NCBI GenBank assembly: GCA_937918905.1 | Contig: CAKZSH010000071.1 | Span: forward strand, 1 to 40,569 | Origin: an uncultured Saprospiraceae bacterium | GTDB taxonomy: Bacteria; Bacteroidota; Bacteroidia; Chitinophagales; Saprospiraceae | Direction of reading: 5' to 3' | Length of the DNA stretch: 40,569 nucleotides | Shown here: positions 18,793 to 29,278 of the stretch, in pieces | Layout: every line of letters starts with the position of its first letter | Numbering within the stretch: position 1 is the stretch's first letter | Translations under genes and position numbers: made by a program | The notes under the pieces: generated by a model | What the model saw: the letters and a program-made list of their open reading frames with translations, nothing else | What the model was told of the DNA's origin: nothing | Database searches by the model: none

Positions 18793-21700
18793 TTAATCAA
18801 ATTTTACATCAAGCGCTAATCCACGCAACTCATGAATCAATACATTGAATGATTCTGGAATATTGGATTCTGGAAGGTTGTCACCTTTGACAATCGCTTC
18901 GTAAGCTTTTGCTCTACCTACAATATCATCTGACTTAATAGTCAATAACTCTTGTAGAATACTTGAAGCTCCGAATGCCTCTAGTGCCCATACCTCCATC
19001 TCACCAAATCGCTGACCACCAAACTGAGCTTTACCACCCAATGGTTGTTGTGTAATCAATGAGTAAGGTCCAATAGAACGTGCGTGCATCTTATCGTCAA
19101 CCATGTGTGATAGTTTCAACATGTAGATTACACCTACTGTAGCTTGCTGGTGGAAACGATCTCCCGTCTCACCATCTGACAAGTATGTTTGTCCCAACTG
19201 AGGTAACCCAGCTTCAACAATTTTGTCAGCAATCTCAGATGCTTTTGCTCCATCAAAAATTGGAGTACCATATTTGAAACCAAGTTTTTCACCAGCCCAA
19301 CCTAATACAGTTTCGAAAATCTGTCCTAAGTTCATCCGAGAAGGTACACCTAATGGATTCAATACGATATCTACAGGAGTACCATCTTCTAAGAAAGGCA
19401 TATCCTCTTGACGTACGATTCTTGATACAATTCCTTTGTTACCATGACGCCCTGCAAGCTTATCACCCACTTTAAGTTTACGCTTTTTAGCCATGTAAAC
19501 TTTCGCAAGTTTTAATACACCTGCTGGAAGCTCATCACCAATGCTGATGTTGAATTTCTCACGTTTGTATTTACCAACTTCCTCGTTTACTTTGATCGTA
19601 TAGTTATGTAACAATCGAGCTACTAATTTATTTAAATCACCATCAGCAGTCCAGTTGCTATAATCAATCGTAGTGTAATTGATGTCTTTCAACATTCGGC
19701 TGTTGTACTTTGTACCTTTTGGAAAAACATCCTCGTTGTAGATACTTTTCACACCTTCCGAAGTTTTACCCTTCAATAAAACCATCAACTTATCCACCAA
19801 GATTGTTTTCAACTCATTCAATGCAATTGCATGTTGGTCGTCCAATGCCGTCAATAAGTCTTTCTCTTTCTCCTTCTGAGCTTTGTCTTTTTTAGCTCTC
19901 GCAAAAAGTTGTTTGTTGATGATGATACCTTTAGTTGATGGAGGTGCTTTTAATGAAGCATCTTTTACATCACCTGCTTTGTCACCAAAGATCGCACGAA
20001 GTAATTTTTCTTCAGGAGTTGGATCAGATTCCCCTTTCGGAGTAATTTTTCCAATCAAAATGTCTCCTTCTTTTACCCATGCTCCTACTCGGATAATTCC
20101 GTTTTCATCCAAGTCTTTAGTTGCATCTTCACTTACGTTTGGAATATCATTGGTCAATTCTTCCTCTCCCAATTTAGTATCCCGAACATCCAACTCGAAG
20201 TGCTCAATATGTAATGAAGTAAAAATATCTTCTCGAACTACACGCTCTGATAATACAATCGCATCCTCAAAGTTGTATCCTTTCCAAGGCATAAATGCCA
20301 CTTTCAAGTTTTGTCCAAGTGCCAATTCTCCTTTTTGCGTAGCGTAACCATCACAAAGAATCATACCTTCTTTTACTCGATCACCTTTTCTTACGATAGG
20401 CTTCAAGTTGATACAAGTTCCTTGATTTGTTCTACGGAATTTTGTCAATCGGTATGACTTTCTGTTGTCCTCAAAAGAAACCATTTGGTCTTCGTCAGAA
20501 CGGTCATATCGAATCACAATTTCATTCGCATCTACATATTCAACAATTCCTTTTCCTTCGGCATTAATCAACATACGAGAATCCCGTGCAACTTTTCCTT
20601 CCAGTCCAGTTCCTACAATTGGAGAACGTGGTCGAAGTAAAGGCACCGCTTGACGCTGCATGTTAGATCCCATCAAGGCACGATTCGCATCATCATTCTC
20701 TAAGAAAGGAATCAATGATGCAGAAACTCCTACAATCTGGTTAGGAGCAACATCCATATATTCAACTTCCGAAGGAGTTAATACTGGGAAATCACCATGC
20801 TCTCTACATTTAATTCTATCTGTAGCGAAGGCTCCTTTTTCTCCAATCGGAGTATTTGCCTGTGCGATTTTCTTGAAATCCTCCCCTTCTGCTGAAAGGT
20901 ATTGTGCTTTTTTAATATCAACTACTCCATCTTTTACCTTTCTATATGGTGTTTCTAGGAATCCCATTTTGTTCACTTTCGCATGAACACAAAGGGTAGA
21001 AATCAAACCAATATTGGGTCCTTCAGGAGTCTCAATTGTACAAAGACGACCGTAGTGAGAATAGTGAACATCACGAACCTCAAAACCTGCACGCTCTCTT
21101 GATAGACCACCAGGGCCAAGAGCTGAGATACGACGTTTGTGTGTGATTTCAGAAAGTGGATTTGTTTGATCTAAGAATTGAGATAATTGACTCGTTCCGA
21201 AGAAGGAGTTAATTACTGATGAAAGTGTACGAGCATTAATCAAATCAATAGGTGTAAATACCTCATTGTCCCGTACATTCATACGCTCTCGAATTGTTCT
21301 CGCCATACGAGCTAAACCAACTCCAAACTGAGCATATAGTTGTTCTCCAACAGTACGTACACGTCTATTACTCAAGTGATCGATATCATCAATCTCAGCA
21401 CGTTGGTTCATCAAACTTACTAAGTAAGTCACGATTGAAATGATGTCTTCTTTGGTCAAAACCAAAACATCTAAATCTGTGTCTTTCTTAAGTTTACGAT
21501 TGATTTTATATCGTCCAACTTCTCCAAGATTATATCTTTTATCAGAGAAGAATAATTTATCAATGATACCTCTTGCAGTCTCCTCATCCGGTGGATCAGT
21601 TCCACGTAATTGACGATAGATATATTGAACCGCTTCAATTTCAGAACTTGAAGGGTCTTTTTGCAAAGTGTTATAAATGATAGAGTAATCCTCTTCGATA

Positions 21701-22617
21701 TCATCACGCTGAAGAATAATTGATTCGATACCATCTGTTTCTAAAATCAATTCGATATTTTCTTCATCTAATACGATGTCCCGCTCAAGGATAATATCAT
21801 TACGCTCGATAGTTACTACCTCTCCAGTATCCTCATCTACGAAATCTTCCGTCCACTTTTTCAAAACACGTGCAGCTAGTTTTCTACCTAAAGCCTTATT
21901 TAAAGCTTTTTTCTCAACCTTTATTTCCTCTGCAAGGTTGAATAAATCCAAGATAGATTTATCTGAATCGTAACCAATTGCTCTTAACAATGTAGTTACA
22001 GGAAATTTTTTCTTTCGGTCAATGTATGCATACATTACCGTGTTAATGTCAGTCGCGAATTCCATCCAAGCCCCCTTGAAAGGAATGATTCTAGCTGAAT
22101 ACAACTTGGTTCCATTGGGGTGGAAACTTTGTCCAAAGAATACTCCAGGTGAACGGTGTAATTGAGAAACGATAACACGTTCTGCACCATTGATGACGAA
22201 TGTCCCTTTAGGAGTCATATATGGAATATTTCCCAAGAACACATCTTGAACGATGGTTTGGAAATCTACGTGCTCCTCATCATTACATGATAATCGGAGT
22301 TTAGCTTTCAATGGAACGCTATAAGTTAAACCTCTCTGCTGACATTCAGGAATATCATATCGTGGAGGGTCAACGAAATAATCCAAGAATTCCAAAACGA
22401 AAATATTTCTCGCATCCGTAATTGGAAAATTTTCCTGAAACACTCGATATAATCCTTCATTGGTTCTATTCTCAGGAGTTGTTTCTAATTGAAAAAACTC
22501 TCGGAAAGATTTGAGTTGGATTTCAAGTAAGTCAGGGTACTCTGAGGAAAGTTGGATTTTACCAAAGCTTTGTCGTAAGTATTCTGCTGAATTCTTTAAT
22601 ACCGTACTTAATGCCAT
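18793..22617 (-). CDS. rpoB: DNA-directed RNA polymerase beta subunit
   Basis: Second catalytic subunit of RNA polymerase, 1274 residues, complete. Seen: the rifampicin-pocket segment starting [10 protein letters not shown] at residue 472 and running through [12 protein letters not shown]; the residues equal to E. coli D516, H526 and S531 are the sensitive-type Asp, His and Ser. Also [11 protein letters not shown], the [10 protein letters not shown] and [19 protein letters not shown] motifs, and the C-terminal [15 protein letters not shown] clamp anchor. It is separated from rplL by a 404-bp gap with a large hairpin, as at the E. coli rplL-rpoB attenuator. Confidence 0.99.
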   Translation of the reverse strand: MALSTVLKNSAEYLRQSFGKIQLSSEYPDLLEIQLKSFREFFQLETTPENRTNEGLYRVFQENFPITDARNIFVLEFLDYFVDPPRYDIPECQQRGLTYSVPLKAKLRLSCNDEEHVDFQTIVQDVFLGNIPYMTPKGTFVINGAERVIVSQLHRSPGVFFGQSFHPNGTKLYSARIIPFKGAWMEFATDINTVMYAYIDRKKKFPVTTLLRAIGYDSDKSILDLFNLAEEIKVEKKALNKALGRKLAARVLKKWTEDFVDEDTGEVVTIERNDIILERDIVLDEENIELILETDGIESIILQRDDIEEDYSIIYNTLQKDPSSSEIEAVQYIYRQLRGTDPPDEETARGIIDKLFFSDKRYNLGEVGRYKINRKLKKDTDLDVLVLTKEDIISIVTYLVSLMNQRAEIDDIDHLSNRRVRTVGEQLYAQFGVGLARMARTIRERMNVRDNEVFTPIDLINARTLSSVINSFFGTSQLSQFLDQTNPLSEITHKRRISALGPGGLSRERAGFEVRDVHYSHYGRLCTIETPEGPNIGLISTLCVHAKVNKMGFLETPYRKVKDGVVDIKKAQYLSAEGEDFKKIAQANTPIGEKGAFATDRIKCREHGDFPVLTPSEVEYMDVAPNQIVGVSASLIPFLENDDANRALMGSNMQRQAVPLLRPRSPIVGTGLEGKVARDSRMLINAEGKGIVEYVDANEIVIRYDRSDEDQMVSFEDNRKSYRLTKFRRTNQGTCINLKPIVRKGDRVKEGMILCDGYATQKGELALGQNLKVAFMPWKGYNFEDAIVLSERVVREDIFTSLHIEHFELDVRDTKLGEEELTNDIPNVSEDATKDLDENGIIRVGAWVKEGDILIGKITPKGESDPTPEEKLLRAIFGDKAGDVKDASLKAPPSTKGIIINKQLFARAKKDKAQKEKEKDLLTALDDQHAIALNELKTILVDKLMVLLKGKTSEGVKSIYNEDVFPKGTKYNSRMLKDINYTTIDYSNWTADGDLNKLVARLLHNYTIKVNEEVGKYKREKFNISIGDELPAGVLKLAKVYMAKKRKLKVGDKLAGRHGNKGIVSRIVRQEDMPFLEDGTPVDIVLNPLGVPSRMNLGQIFETVLGWAGEKLGFKYGTPIFDGAKASEIADKIVEAGLPQLGQTYLSDGETGDRFHQQATVGVIYMLKLSHMVDDKMHARSIGPYSLITQQPLGGKAQFGGQRFGEMEVWALEAFGASSILQELLTIKSDDIVGRAKAYEAIVKGDNLPESNIPESFNVLIHELRGLALDVKFD

Positions 22618-23021
22618 TTGTTGTGAGATGTTATTTGGAAACGATAAAACAAGAGTTCCAAGAGCGGAAATTGCTATTTTATTGTTTCATAGTTTTTGCA
22701 AATCGCTTTGATTTTGCAATAAAATAAATACTCGATATTCGTAAGGAATGATGAACTTTGAATTTTATCCCGAAGTTTCGGGATGAATTGAGACAATCCC
22801 TTCTTGATTGTTTCTCAAAATAAAAATCTAAAGTTCTAATATTCCTAAAAATGCTGTCGTCTCTTTCAATGTAACTTTGAATTTATTCAAAATTACCTAA
22901 CTAGAAGCAACAATAGGCTTAACCGATAAAAATTATCGGCTAAGCCTCCATGTTGTTTTCTAGTATTTTACTATTAGGTCTCTCTGAATAATCATCGAGG
23001 GTATTTGGTCATAAAAGAAAA
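22618..23021. other. rplL-rpoB intergenic region with hairpins
   Basis: This 404-bp leader of rpoB contains the large hairpin at 22902-22970, a perfect 8-bp hairpin at 22767-22784 (ATCCCGAA/TTCGGGAT) and weaker inverted repeats near 22696-22719 and 22791-22817. No coding frame was seen. By analogy with other bacteria it may attenuate or process transcripts so that ribosomal proteins exceed polymerase subunits. Confidence 0.6.
22902..22970 (-). promoter_or_regulatory. Attenuator-like hairpin between rplL and rpoB
   Basis: The core arms 22915-22928 and 22934-22947 pair over 14 positions with one mismatch. Pairing resumes outside (TAGAA and CAACA on the left, TGTTG and TTCTA on the right) to give a long interrupted hairpin. 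There is no strong T-run on the minus strand, so partial termination or RNase cleavage is more likely than full termination. Confidence 0.6.
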
Positions 23022-23399
23022 TTATTTCAATTCAACGCTAGCACCTGCAGCTTCTAAAGCAGTCTTGATAGACTCTGCTTCTTCTTTAGATACTCCTTCC
23101 TTAATAGGACCTGGAGCTCCATCTACTAATGCTTTAGCATCTTTTAATCCAACACCTAATAAGTTTTTAACTTCTTTTACTACTTGTAATTTAGTACCAC
23201 CAGCTGAAGTTAATATTACATTAAATTCAGTTTGAGCAGCAGCTTCTCCGCCACCACCACCACCAGGGCCAGCAGCTACAGCTACTGCAGCAGCAGCAGG
23301 TTCAATACCATATTCATCTTTAAGTATAGTTGCTAAATCACTTACTTCTTTAACAGTAAGGTTTACGAGTTGTTCTGCGAAATCTTTTAAATCTGCCAT
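23022..23399 (-). CDS. rplL: 50S ribosomal protein L7/L12
   Basis: Stalk protein of the large ribosomal subunit that recruits translation GTPases; 125 residues, normal length. The N-terminal dimerisation helices ([21 protein letters not shown]) are followed by an Ala/Gly-rich hinge (about residues 36-55) and the C-terminal factor-binding domain with [20 protein letters not shown] and LVDGAP. Binds L10, encoded just upstream, and lies last in the L11 group before the rpoB leader. Confidence 0.98.
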   Translation of the reverse strand: MADLKDFAEQLVNLTVKEVSDLATILKDEYGIEPAAAAVAVAAGPGGGGGGEAAAQTEFNVILTSAGGTKLQVVKEVKNLLGVGLKDAKALVDGAPGPIKEGVSKEEAESIKTALEAAGASVELK

Positions 23400-23562
23400 T
23401 TTACAGTTTTTTTTTAATGTTTTGCAATAATTTAATATATGCGAATTACTTGGAAGCCGTTTTAATGAATAATGAAGAATTAATAATGAATAATATTCTT
23501 AATCGTGTAATTCAAAATATTGAGAATAATTATTCATTCTTCATTATGTAACGTTTGTTTAA
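23400..23562. repeat. rplJ-rplL gap with AT-rich inverted repeat
   Basis: The gap carries an imperfect AT-rich inverted repeat (about 23467-23490 with 23528-23550) built from ATGAATAAT/ATTATTCAT and GAAGAAT/ATTCTTC words. The word ATTATTCATTCTT recurs at 25507 in the rplK-nusG gap. It looks like a degenerate dispersed repeat or an RNA stem. Confidence 0.5.
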
Positions 23563-24093
23563 TTACTTTTCTTCTCTTTGCTCTAATGCTTTCAACAAGC
23601 CTGAGATGGTAGAACCACCAGATTTAAGCGCGCTGATAACATTTTTCGCAGGAGATTGTAATAAGCCGATGATTTCTCCAATCAATTCTTCTTTTGATTT
23701 TAGAGCAGCCAAAGCTTTGAGTTGGTCATCGCCAAAGTATACATCAGTATCGATGTATGCAGCCTTGATAGTAGGCTTTTCATTTGTTTTTCTAAACTCT
23801 TCGATCACTCTTGCAGGCGAGTTTGCAGTTTCTGTAAAAAGAATTGCAGTTGGGCCTTTAAGTGCATCGTATAATGGAGCGTATCCTTTTTCTTCAGCAG
23901 CAGCTTCGAGTGCTTTCTTTGCTAAAGTGTTTTTTACAACTTTCATTTCAATGCCTTTTTCATAAAGCATTCCACGAAGTTCTGATACTTGCTCTACTGT
24001 AAGAGTAGAAGAGTCAGTTAAGTAAAAGAATGAACTATTACTAAACTTTTCCTTCAATTCCTCAATTTGATTACCTTTTTCTGTTCTGGTCAT
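23563..24093 (-). CDS. rplJ: 50S ribosomal protein L10
   Basis: Base of the ribosomal stalk; binds 23S rRNA and L7/L12 dimers. 176 residues, normal length. Seen: N-terminal MTRTEKGNQIEELKEKF, the RGMLYEKGIEMKVVKNTLAKKA RNA-binding segment split by a short turn, GPTAILFTE, and a C-terminal helix with LLKALEQREEK for L12 binding. Follows rplA by 25 bp and precedes rplL by 163 bp. Confidence 0.98.
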   Translation of the reverse strand: MTRTEKGNQIEELKEKFSNSSFFYLTDSSTLTVEQVSELRGMLYEKGIEMKVVKNTLAKKALEAAAEEKGYAPLYDALKGPTAILFTETANSPARVIEEFRKTNEKPTIKAAYIDTDVYFGDDQLKALAALKSKEELIGEIIGLLQSPAKNVISALKSGGSTISGLLKALEQREEK

Positions 24094-24118
24094 GATTGAT
24101 AAATTTAATATAGTTCAG

Positions 24119-24811
24119 TTACTTAAATGATTTTATATCTACCTTGATTCCAGGGCTCATTGTACTTACTACCGTTACCGATTTCATGTAAGTACCTTTG
24201 GCTGTGGAAGGTTTGATTTTGTGAATAAGATTCAACAATTCAGATGCATTTTCTGCTAATTTCTCAGCAGTAAATGATACTCGTCCAACAGAGTTGTGAA
24301 CGATTCCGAATTTGTCTGCTCGGTAAGAGATTTTACCACCTTTAACATCAGTTACTGCTGCACCTACATTAGGTGTAACGGTTCCTGTCTTAGGGTTAGG
24401 CATCAATCCTCTTGGCCCTAAAACTCTACCAATTCTACCTACTTTTGCCATTACGTTTGGAGTCGCAACGATTACATCAACATCAGTCCAGCCACCTTGG
24501 ATTTTTTGGATATAATCATCCAACCCAACATAGTCAGCACCAGCTGCCTTTGCTTCCTCCTCTTTGTCAGGAGTACATAAAACTAAAACTGATTTAGTTT
24601 TTCCAGTTCCGTTAGGTAAAGTAACAGTACCACGAAGTGCTTGGTCTGCTTTACGTGGATCGATTCCAAGACGAATATGGATATCCACGGAGGCATCAAA
24701 TTTTGTTGTGTTGACTTCTTTTACTAAAGCCATTGCCTCTTTTAATGGGTAGAATTTTTCGCTATCGACTTTTGCGTTAGCTATTTTTCTTTTTTTGGAA
24801 ATTTTTCCCAT
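24119..24811 (-). CDS. rplA: 50S ribosomal protein L1
   Basis: Forms the L1 stalk that moves E-site tRNA and can repress its own operon by binding the mRNA. 230 residues, normal length. Seen: [11 protein letters not shown] start, [19 protein letters not shown] split over the conserved first domain, the [12 protein letters not shown] motif, [19 protein letters not shown] and the C-terminal [19 protein letters not shown]. Placed between rplK (114 bp upstream) and rplJ. Confidence 0.98.
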   Translation of the reverse strand: MGKISKKRKIANAKVDSEKFYPLKEAMALVKEVNTTKFDASVDIHIRLGIDPRKADQALRGTVTLPNGTGKTKSVLVLCTPDKEEEAKAAGADYVGLDDYIQKIQGGWTDVDVIVATPNVMAKVGRIGRVLGPRGLMPNPKTGTVTPNVGAAVTDVKGGKISYRADKFGIVHNSVGRVSFTAEKLAENASELLNLIHKIKPSTAKGTYMKSVTVVSTMSPGIKVDIKSFK

Positions 24812-24925
24812 GGTCTACATTTTTGAGGTACTGACGTTTGATTTATTTTTTCACCAAACTCCCTCTGTTAATAATATTGTTATTAGTTATTGGTATCCAA
24901 CAACTTGATAATCCATTTTACTTGG

Positions 24926-25369
24926 TTAAGCTTCCCAAGGAGGTGTTCCTTTAACATTCAACCCCATACTTCTTGCTGTACCTGCTATCATTTTCATTCC
25001 TGATTCTACTTTAAATGAATTCAAATCTGGAGCTTTTTGCTCAGCAATAGCTTTGATTTGATCCCAAGTAACAGAACCAACTTTAGTACGGTTAGATTCA
25101 GGAGAACCTTTTTTGATTTTTGCAGCTTCCATCAACTGAACTGCAGCTGGTGGAGTTTTGATAACAAAATCAAAAGATTTATCTGTATAAACCGTGATGA
25201 CAACTGGTAAAACTTTACCTCTTTGATCTTCAGTCTTAGCATTGAAACGCTTGCAAAATTCCATGATGTTAACTCCCTTCGCACCTAATGCAGGTCCAAC
25301 TGGAGGGGCAGGATTTGCAGCACCACCTTTTACTTGAAGCTTGATAAACGTACCTATTTCTTTAGCCAT
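24926..25369 (-). CDS. rplK: 50S ribosomal protein L11
   Basis: Binds the GTPase-associated centre of 23S rRNA. 147 residues, normal length. Seen: the N-terminal [18 protein letters not shown] motif and the C-terminal RNA-binding domain with [15 protein letters not shown] and [10 protein letters not shown]. First of the rplKAJL group, 175 bp after nusG. Confidence 0.98.
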   Translation of the reverse strand: MAKEIGTFIKLQVKGGAANPAPPVGPALGAKGVNIMEFCKRFNAKTEDQRGKVLPVVITVYTDKSFDFVIKTPPAAVQLMEAAKIKKGSPESNRTKVGSVTWDQIKAIAEQKAPDLNSFKVESGMKMIAGTARSMGLNVKGTPPWEA

Positions 25370-25544
25370 TATTGGTATGTATTTTTAAATTAATTTTGAA
25401 TGAAGATTTCGAACAGACTAAAACATTTTGAGAATTAAATGCCTTTATTCTTTTTTACAAAATCTTCGAAATATCAATGGTTAAATTAAGTTTGAATTTG
25501 GAAGCATTATTCATTCTTAATTTCTCATTATTAATTAAATTCGG

Positions 25545-26498
25545 TTATTGTTGTTTTTCAACTTGGATAAAGTTCAACTCTACTTCTGTTCCTCGACCAA
25601 AAATCTTTACGATTACTTTTAGTTTCTTCTTCTCTTCGTTCACTTCTTGAATATCTCCAACAAACTCATTGAAAGGCCCATCAATGATTTTGACTGTTTC
25701 ACCTACAATGAATGGTTCGATCATCGCTTCTCCAAGTGATTGCGACTCATCCACTTTTCCTAACATCCGATTCGCTTCTGACTGCTGCATCGGAATAGGG
25801 TTGTTTTTTCCTAAAAAATGAATTACGTTGGGAACATTTGCGATGGCTTGAATCATCTCTCCAGTAAAATGTGTAGAGTCTGCTTCAACCAATATATATC
25901 CAGGTAAAATGTTTCTCTCTAGAATTACCTTCTTTCCGTTTCTAATTTTATAAACCTTTTCAGAAGGAACTAGTATTTGAGTAATATAATCTTCCCATTT
26001 ACTTCGAGTGATTTCTAATTCAATTCTCTCTTTAATCTTTCGCTCTTTTCCACTGATCACTCGTAGAGAATACCATCTCTTAAAATCATCTACCTTCGGT
26101 TTCGGTTTTTCAACAGGAGGTGGAGCAACTGCAACTGTTCCATCTTCCGCAGTTTCCATTTCTGTTACTTCAGCTGATGTTTCAGGTGTTCCTTCTTCTG
26201 CATTAACTTCTAAACTTTCTTCTTCCTCTTCATCTCCAAATACGTCTTTCCCATTATCTTCATCTTCAAATACATCTTCATTTTCTTCCACTTCTGATAC
26301 GACCTCACTTCCCTCTTCTACAGCATTTTCAACCTCAGAAACGACTTCGCTTACCTCTTCAGACTCAGACACCTCTCCTTCAGCATCAGCTACAACTTCT
26401 TCTGACACTTCCGAATTCTCTTGAGAATTTAGTTCTTCTTGATTTAAATTTTCTTCCGGAGTGGTATTTTCTTCTGACGGATTAAGGTCTTTTGACAT
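25545..26498 (-). CDS. nusG: Transcription antitermination factor NusG with long acidic N-terminal extension
   Basis: NusG binds RNA polymerase through its NGN domain and links it to Rho or ribosomes through the KOW domain. Here the NGN domain starts near residue 140 (FKRWYSLRVISGKE), with ILPGYILVEA at 198-207, and the KOW domain is near 263-317 (IDGPFNEFVG). The core of about 178 residues is normal. The added first ~139 residues are low-complexity and acidic: I count 49 Asp/Glu and only two Lys in residues 1-130, followed by a Pro/Lys linker (PPPVEKPKPK). The only Met near the core (residue 114) would leave part of the extension. Reading frame is unbroken and lies where nusG belongs, between secE and rplK. 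Confidence 0.95.
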   Translation of the reverse strand: MSKDLNPSEENTTPEENLNQEELNSQENSEVSEEVVADAEGEVSESEEVSEVVSEVENAVEEGSEVVSEVEENEDVFEDEDNGKDVFGDEEEEESLEVNAEEGTPETSAEVTEMETAEDGTVAVAPPPVEKPKPKVDDFKRWYSLRVISGKERKIKERIELEITRSKWEDYITQILVPSEKVYKIRNGKKVILERNILPGYILVEADSTHFTGEMIQAIANVPNVIHFLGKNNPIPMQQSEANRMLGKVDESQSLGEAMIEPFIVGETVKIIDGPFNEFVGDIQEVNEEKKKLKVIVKIFGRGTEVELNFIQVEKQQ

Positions 26499-26561
26499 GA
26501 GGGTAATTTTTATATTAAGTTATTGATAATCAATAACTTGTAAGAAATATTTTCTTCTAAA

Positions 26562-26762
26562 TTATTGGATGCCAGATTCAGGATATATTAGTCCTAAGAT
26601 TCCTTGAGCTGCCATATCCAATAAAAAGATAATCAAAGACAAAATCAAAGAAGCTACTAGAACTAATCTGGAGTCTTGTAACAACTTTGGCCATGTTGGC
26701 CATGTTACTTTGTTCAATAACTCATCGTAACTTTCTTTAAGGTAAAGTGAAATTCTTTCCAT
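26562..26762 (-). CDS. secE: Preprotein translocase subunit SecE
   Basis: Essential small membrane subunit of the SecYEG channel. I chose the ATG at 26762, giving 66 residues starting MERISLYLKESYDELLNKVT; the longer in-frame start at 26843 would add 27 residues translated from an AT-rich inverted repeat. Seen: amphipathic helix, the conserved VTWPTW motif (19-24), and one membrane helix near 33-50. Between tRNA-Trp and nusG, as usual. Confidence 0.95.
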   Translation of the reverse strand: MERISLYLKESYDELLNKVTWPTWPKLLQDSRLVLVASLILSLIIFLLDMAAQGILGLIYPESGIQ

Positions 26763-26773
26763 CTTATAATTTT

Positions 26774-26855
26774 GAATGATTGAATTTTGAATTTTGAATT
26801 CATGAATACAAAGATTTTTTGTATTCAAAATTCGTTCATTCAAAATTCAAAATTA
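26774..26855. repeat. AT-rich inverted repeat in secE leader
   Basis: Repeats of GAATTTT and their complements fold as nested arms around a perfect core (TGAATACAAA with TTTGTATTCA, 26804-26828), with TGAATGA/TCATTCAA further out. It lies between tRNA-Trp and secE. Possible dispersed AT-rich repeat or tRNA-processing spacer. Confidence 0.5.
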
Positions 26856-26863
26856 ATACTTAG

Positions 26864-26936
26864 CACGGGCAGTAGGACTTGAACCCACAGCCTACGGTTT
26901 TGGAGACCGTCGCTCTACCAGTTGAGCTATGCCCGT
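26864..26936 (-). tRNA. tRNA-Trp(CCA)
   Basis: A 73-nt cloverleaf: acceptor stem ACGGGCA/TGCCCGT, T-loop GTTCAAGTC, and anticodon loop CTCCAAA giving CCA. Discriminator G; the 3' CCA tail is not encoded. It sits between tuf and secE, a position seen in many bacteria but not in E. coli. Confidence 0.97.
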
Positions 26937-26940
26937 TTAT

Positions 26941-26977
26941 GCAAAAATTAAGTACCCGAAACGGATACTTAATTCTG
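26941..26977. repeat. Hairpin between tuf and tRNA-Trp
   Basis: Arms 26946-26957 and 26963-26974 pair with one mismatch (AATTAAGTACCC) and the flanks GCA/TGC pair too. No T-run follows on the minus strand. It may protect the tuf mRNA 3' end or guide tRNA processing. Confidence 0.5.
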
Positions 26978-27044
26978 CACTTTTTTGAGTTTTAAAAAAC
27001 TCTATTGGTACGCTTTTGATATGAAATCAAAAAGTCGAAAATTA

Positions 27045-28241
27045 CTATTCTAAAATTTCAGTAACCTGACCTGCACCTACTGTACGACCACCTTCTCTAA
27101 TTGCAAATCGAAGACCTTTCTCCATTGCAATAGTGTTGATCAACTTAACTTCTAATGATACATTATCACCAGGCATTACCATTTCAACTCCATCTGGTAA
27201 ATTTACATCACCAGTTACATCAGTAGTTCTGAAGTAGAATTGAGGACGGTATCCGTTAAAAAATGGAGTATGACGTCCACCTTCATCTTTGGATAATACA
27301 TATACCTCAGCTTTGAAATGTTTGTGTGGTTTTACAGAACCAGGCTTACAAATTACCATTCCACGCTTAATAGATGTTTTTTCAATACCTCTTAAAAGGA
27401 TACCTGCGTTATCACCAGCTTCTCCTCTTGTTAAGATTTTACGGAACATCTCAACTCCTGTAACAACTGAAGTTAATGGTTTCTCATCATCAGCCATCAT
27501 TCCAATGATCTCAACTGGATCAGAAGTATTGATAACTCCACGCTCGATACGACCTGTAGCAACAGTTCCACGACCTGTGATAGAGAATACATCCTCAATA
27601 GGCATCAAGAATGGTAAATCAACCAATCTTTCTGGCTCAGCGATTTCAGAATCACATGCAGCCATCAATTCCATAATTTTGTCTTGTGCAGCAGCATCTC
27701 CTTCTAATGCTTTCAATGCAGAACCTGCAATGATTTTAATATTGTCTCCGTCGAAATCGTATGCACTTAATAGCTCACGAACTTCCATCTCAACTAATTC
27801 CAACATCTCTTCGTCATCTACTAAATCAACTTTATTCAAGAAAACTACAATGTTAGGCACACCTACCTGACGTGCTAACAAAATGTGCTCACGAGTCTGA
27901 GGCATAGGACCATCAGTAGCAGCACAAACAAGGATTGCTCCGTCCATTTGGGCAGCACCCGTAACCATGTTCTTAACATAATCAGCGTGACCTGGACAAT
28001 CTACGTGTGCATAGTGACGATTTTCAGTCATATACTCAACGTGAGCTGTATTAATTGTGATACCTCTCTCTTTTTCCTCAGGAGCTGCATCAATGTTGTC
28101 ATAATCTTGTTTCTCAGCTAAACCTTTTTCGGCCAATACATAAGTGATTGCCGCTGTTAAGGTTGTTTTACCGTGATCTACGTGACCAATGGTTCCAATA
28201 TTTAAGTGAGGCTTACTTCTATCAAATGTTTCCTTAGCCAT
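27045..28241 (-). CDS. tuf: Elongation factor Tu
   Basis: GTPase that delivers aminoacyl-tRNA to the ribosome; 398 residues. Seen: P-loop GHVDHGKT (19-26), switch [22 protein letters not shown] specificity motif, SALKALEG, and domain II/III motifs [14 protein letters not shown] and [13 protein letters not shown], ending [10 protein letters not shown]. It follows the four-tRNA cluster and precedes tRNA-Trp and secE. Confidence 0.99.
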   Translation of the reverse strand: MAKETFDRSKPHLNIGTIGHVDHGKTTLTAAITYVLAEKGLAEKQDYDNIDAAPEEKERGITINTAHVEYMTENRHYAHVDCPGHADYVKNMVTGAAQMDGAILVCAATDGPMPQTREHILLARQVGVPNIVVFLNKVDLVDDEEMLELVEMEVRELLSAYDFDGDNIKIIAGSALKALEGDAAAQDKIMELMAACDSEIAEPERLVDLPFLMPIEDVFSITGRGTVATGRIERGVINTSDPVEIIGMMADDEKPLTSVVTGVEMFRKILTRGEAGDNAGILLRGIEKTSIKRGMVICKPGSVKPHKHFKAEVYVLSKDEGGRHTPFFNGYRPQFYFRTTDVTGDVNLPDGVEMVMPGDNVSLEVKLINTIAMEKGLRFAIREGGRTVGAGQVTEILE

Positions 28242-28310
28242 CGTTAAAAAGTTTTTAAAATATGAATAATAAGGTTAACTAATCTTTACTGTAGGGTAGT
28301 TTGTAAGAAG

Positions 28311-28382
<72 letters not shown>

Positions 28383-28527
28383 ATTGTTCAATGAATTAAA
28401 ATAATGAACGCTGCGCTGATGAATAATTACTACGAAAGTAAGCAATTATTGTTTTCATTTTTACCCATTAAACTTGGGTGGATAAATGAATACCACTCCA
28501 CGGTTTTCTATTTCAAAGAAAAAAGAG

Positions 28528-28600
28528 AGCGGGAGACGAGGCTCGAACCCGCGACCTACAGCTTGGAAGGCTGTCGCTCTACCAACTGAGCTACTCCCGC
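28528..28600 (-). tRNA. tRNA-Gly(TCC)
   Basis: A 73-nt cloverleaf: acceptor GCGGGAG/CTCCCGC, anticodon stem ACAGC/GCTGT with loop CTTCCAA giving TCC, T-loop GTTCGAGCC. Equals the E. coli glyT position. Confidence 0.97.
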
Positions 28601-28702
28601 TTGTGAAATCAAAATCAAAATGTCAATGAAAATCAAAATATGTAAAATTGATTTTTTTATCGATATCTAGTTTTTAATTTCATAAAATTAACTATCAAGT
28701 AG

Positions 28703-28785
28703 TGGGGATGGTAGGATTCGAACCTACTCAGTCGTAGACAACAGATTTACAGTCTGCCCCGGCTCTCCAACTCCGGCGCATCCCC
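28703..28785 (-). tRNA. tRNA-Tyr(GTA)
   Basis: An 83-nt tRNA with a long variable arm, as expected for Tyr. Acceptor GGGGATG/CATCCCC, anticodon loop CTGTAAA giving GTA, T-loop GTTCGAATC. Equals the E. coli tyrU position. Confidence 0.97.
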
Positions 28786-28857
28786 CTATAGATAATTACA
28801 TCCTCAACATGGTGATTGAGTATGATATTTTTAAAGTATTTCAAAAAGAACTTTTGG

Positions 28858-28931
28858 AGCCGATAGACGGATTCGAACCGCCGACCCGCTGATTACAAAT
28901 CAGCTGCTCTGGCCAACTGAGCTATATCGGC
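28858..28931 (-). tRNA. tRNA-Thr(TGT)
   Basis: A 74-nt cloverleaf: acceptor GCCGATA/TATCGGC, anticodon stem CTGAT/ATCAG with loop TTTGTAA giving TGT, T-loop GTTCGAATC. First gene of the superoperon; equals the E. coli thrU position. Confidence 0.97.
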
Positions 28932-29060
28932 TTTTTGATAAAAAATGAAGATGGAAAATGAATTAATATTCACTTAATTGTATCTTATTTTTCATCTATT
29001 CAAGTTCTCAATATTAATGTCAAAAAACGTTATTTCTGACCGCTTCTTCGAAAACGCTTG

Positions 29061-29091
29061 CAAAGATAAATCTTTTTAAGAAATAGGCAAA
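29061..29091 (-). promoter_or_regulatory. Bacteroidota housekeeping promoter of the tRNA-tuf-rpoBC superoperon
   Basis: On the minus strand TTTG (29088-29091) is followed by exactly 19 nt and then TATCTTTG (29061-29068). This is a full match to the Bacteroidota primary sigma consensus TTTG-N19-21-TAnnTTTG. Predicted transcription starts a few bases downstream, about 120 nt before tRNA-Thr(TGT). Confidence 0.85.
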
Positions 29092-29278
29092 CGAATTGAA
29101 TCTTTTTTGAGTGTTTTTTTCCTTTTTTTATTAAAAAAAATGCAGATATCTAATTCCTCCATAAAAAATGTCCAATTTATCTTTGATTTAGGCATTTTTT
29201 CGCCCCTTTGGTAAGTTTTGTCTTTTCAAAAAATAAATTTAATAAGAGCCAAATATTTACTGATTTAATCAAAAAATG

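Noticed and set aside
26008-26424. A 138-residue Ser/Thr-rich plus-strand frame opposite nusG
   Set aside because: It is the antisense reading of the acidic NusG extension (Glu/Asp codons read as Ser/Phe); no signal peptide or independent context.
26763-26843. Longer secE start at 26843
   Set aside because: The extra 27 residues come from an AT-rich inverted repeat, and the conserved SecE start pattern begins at 26762.
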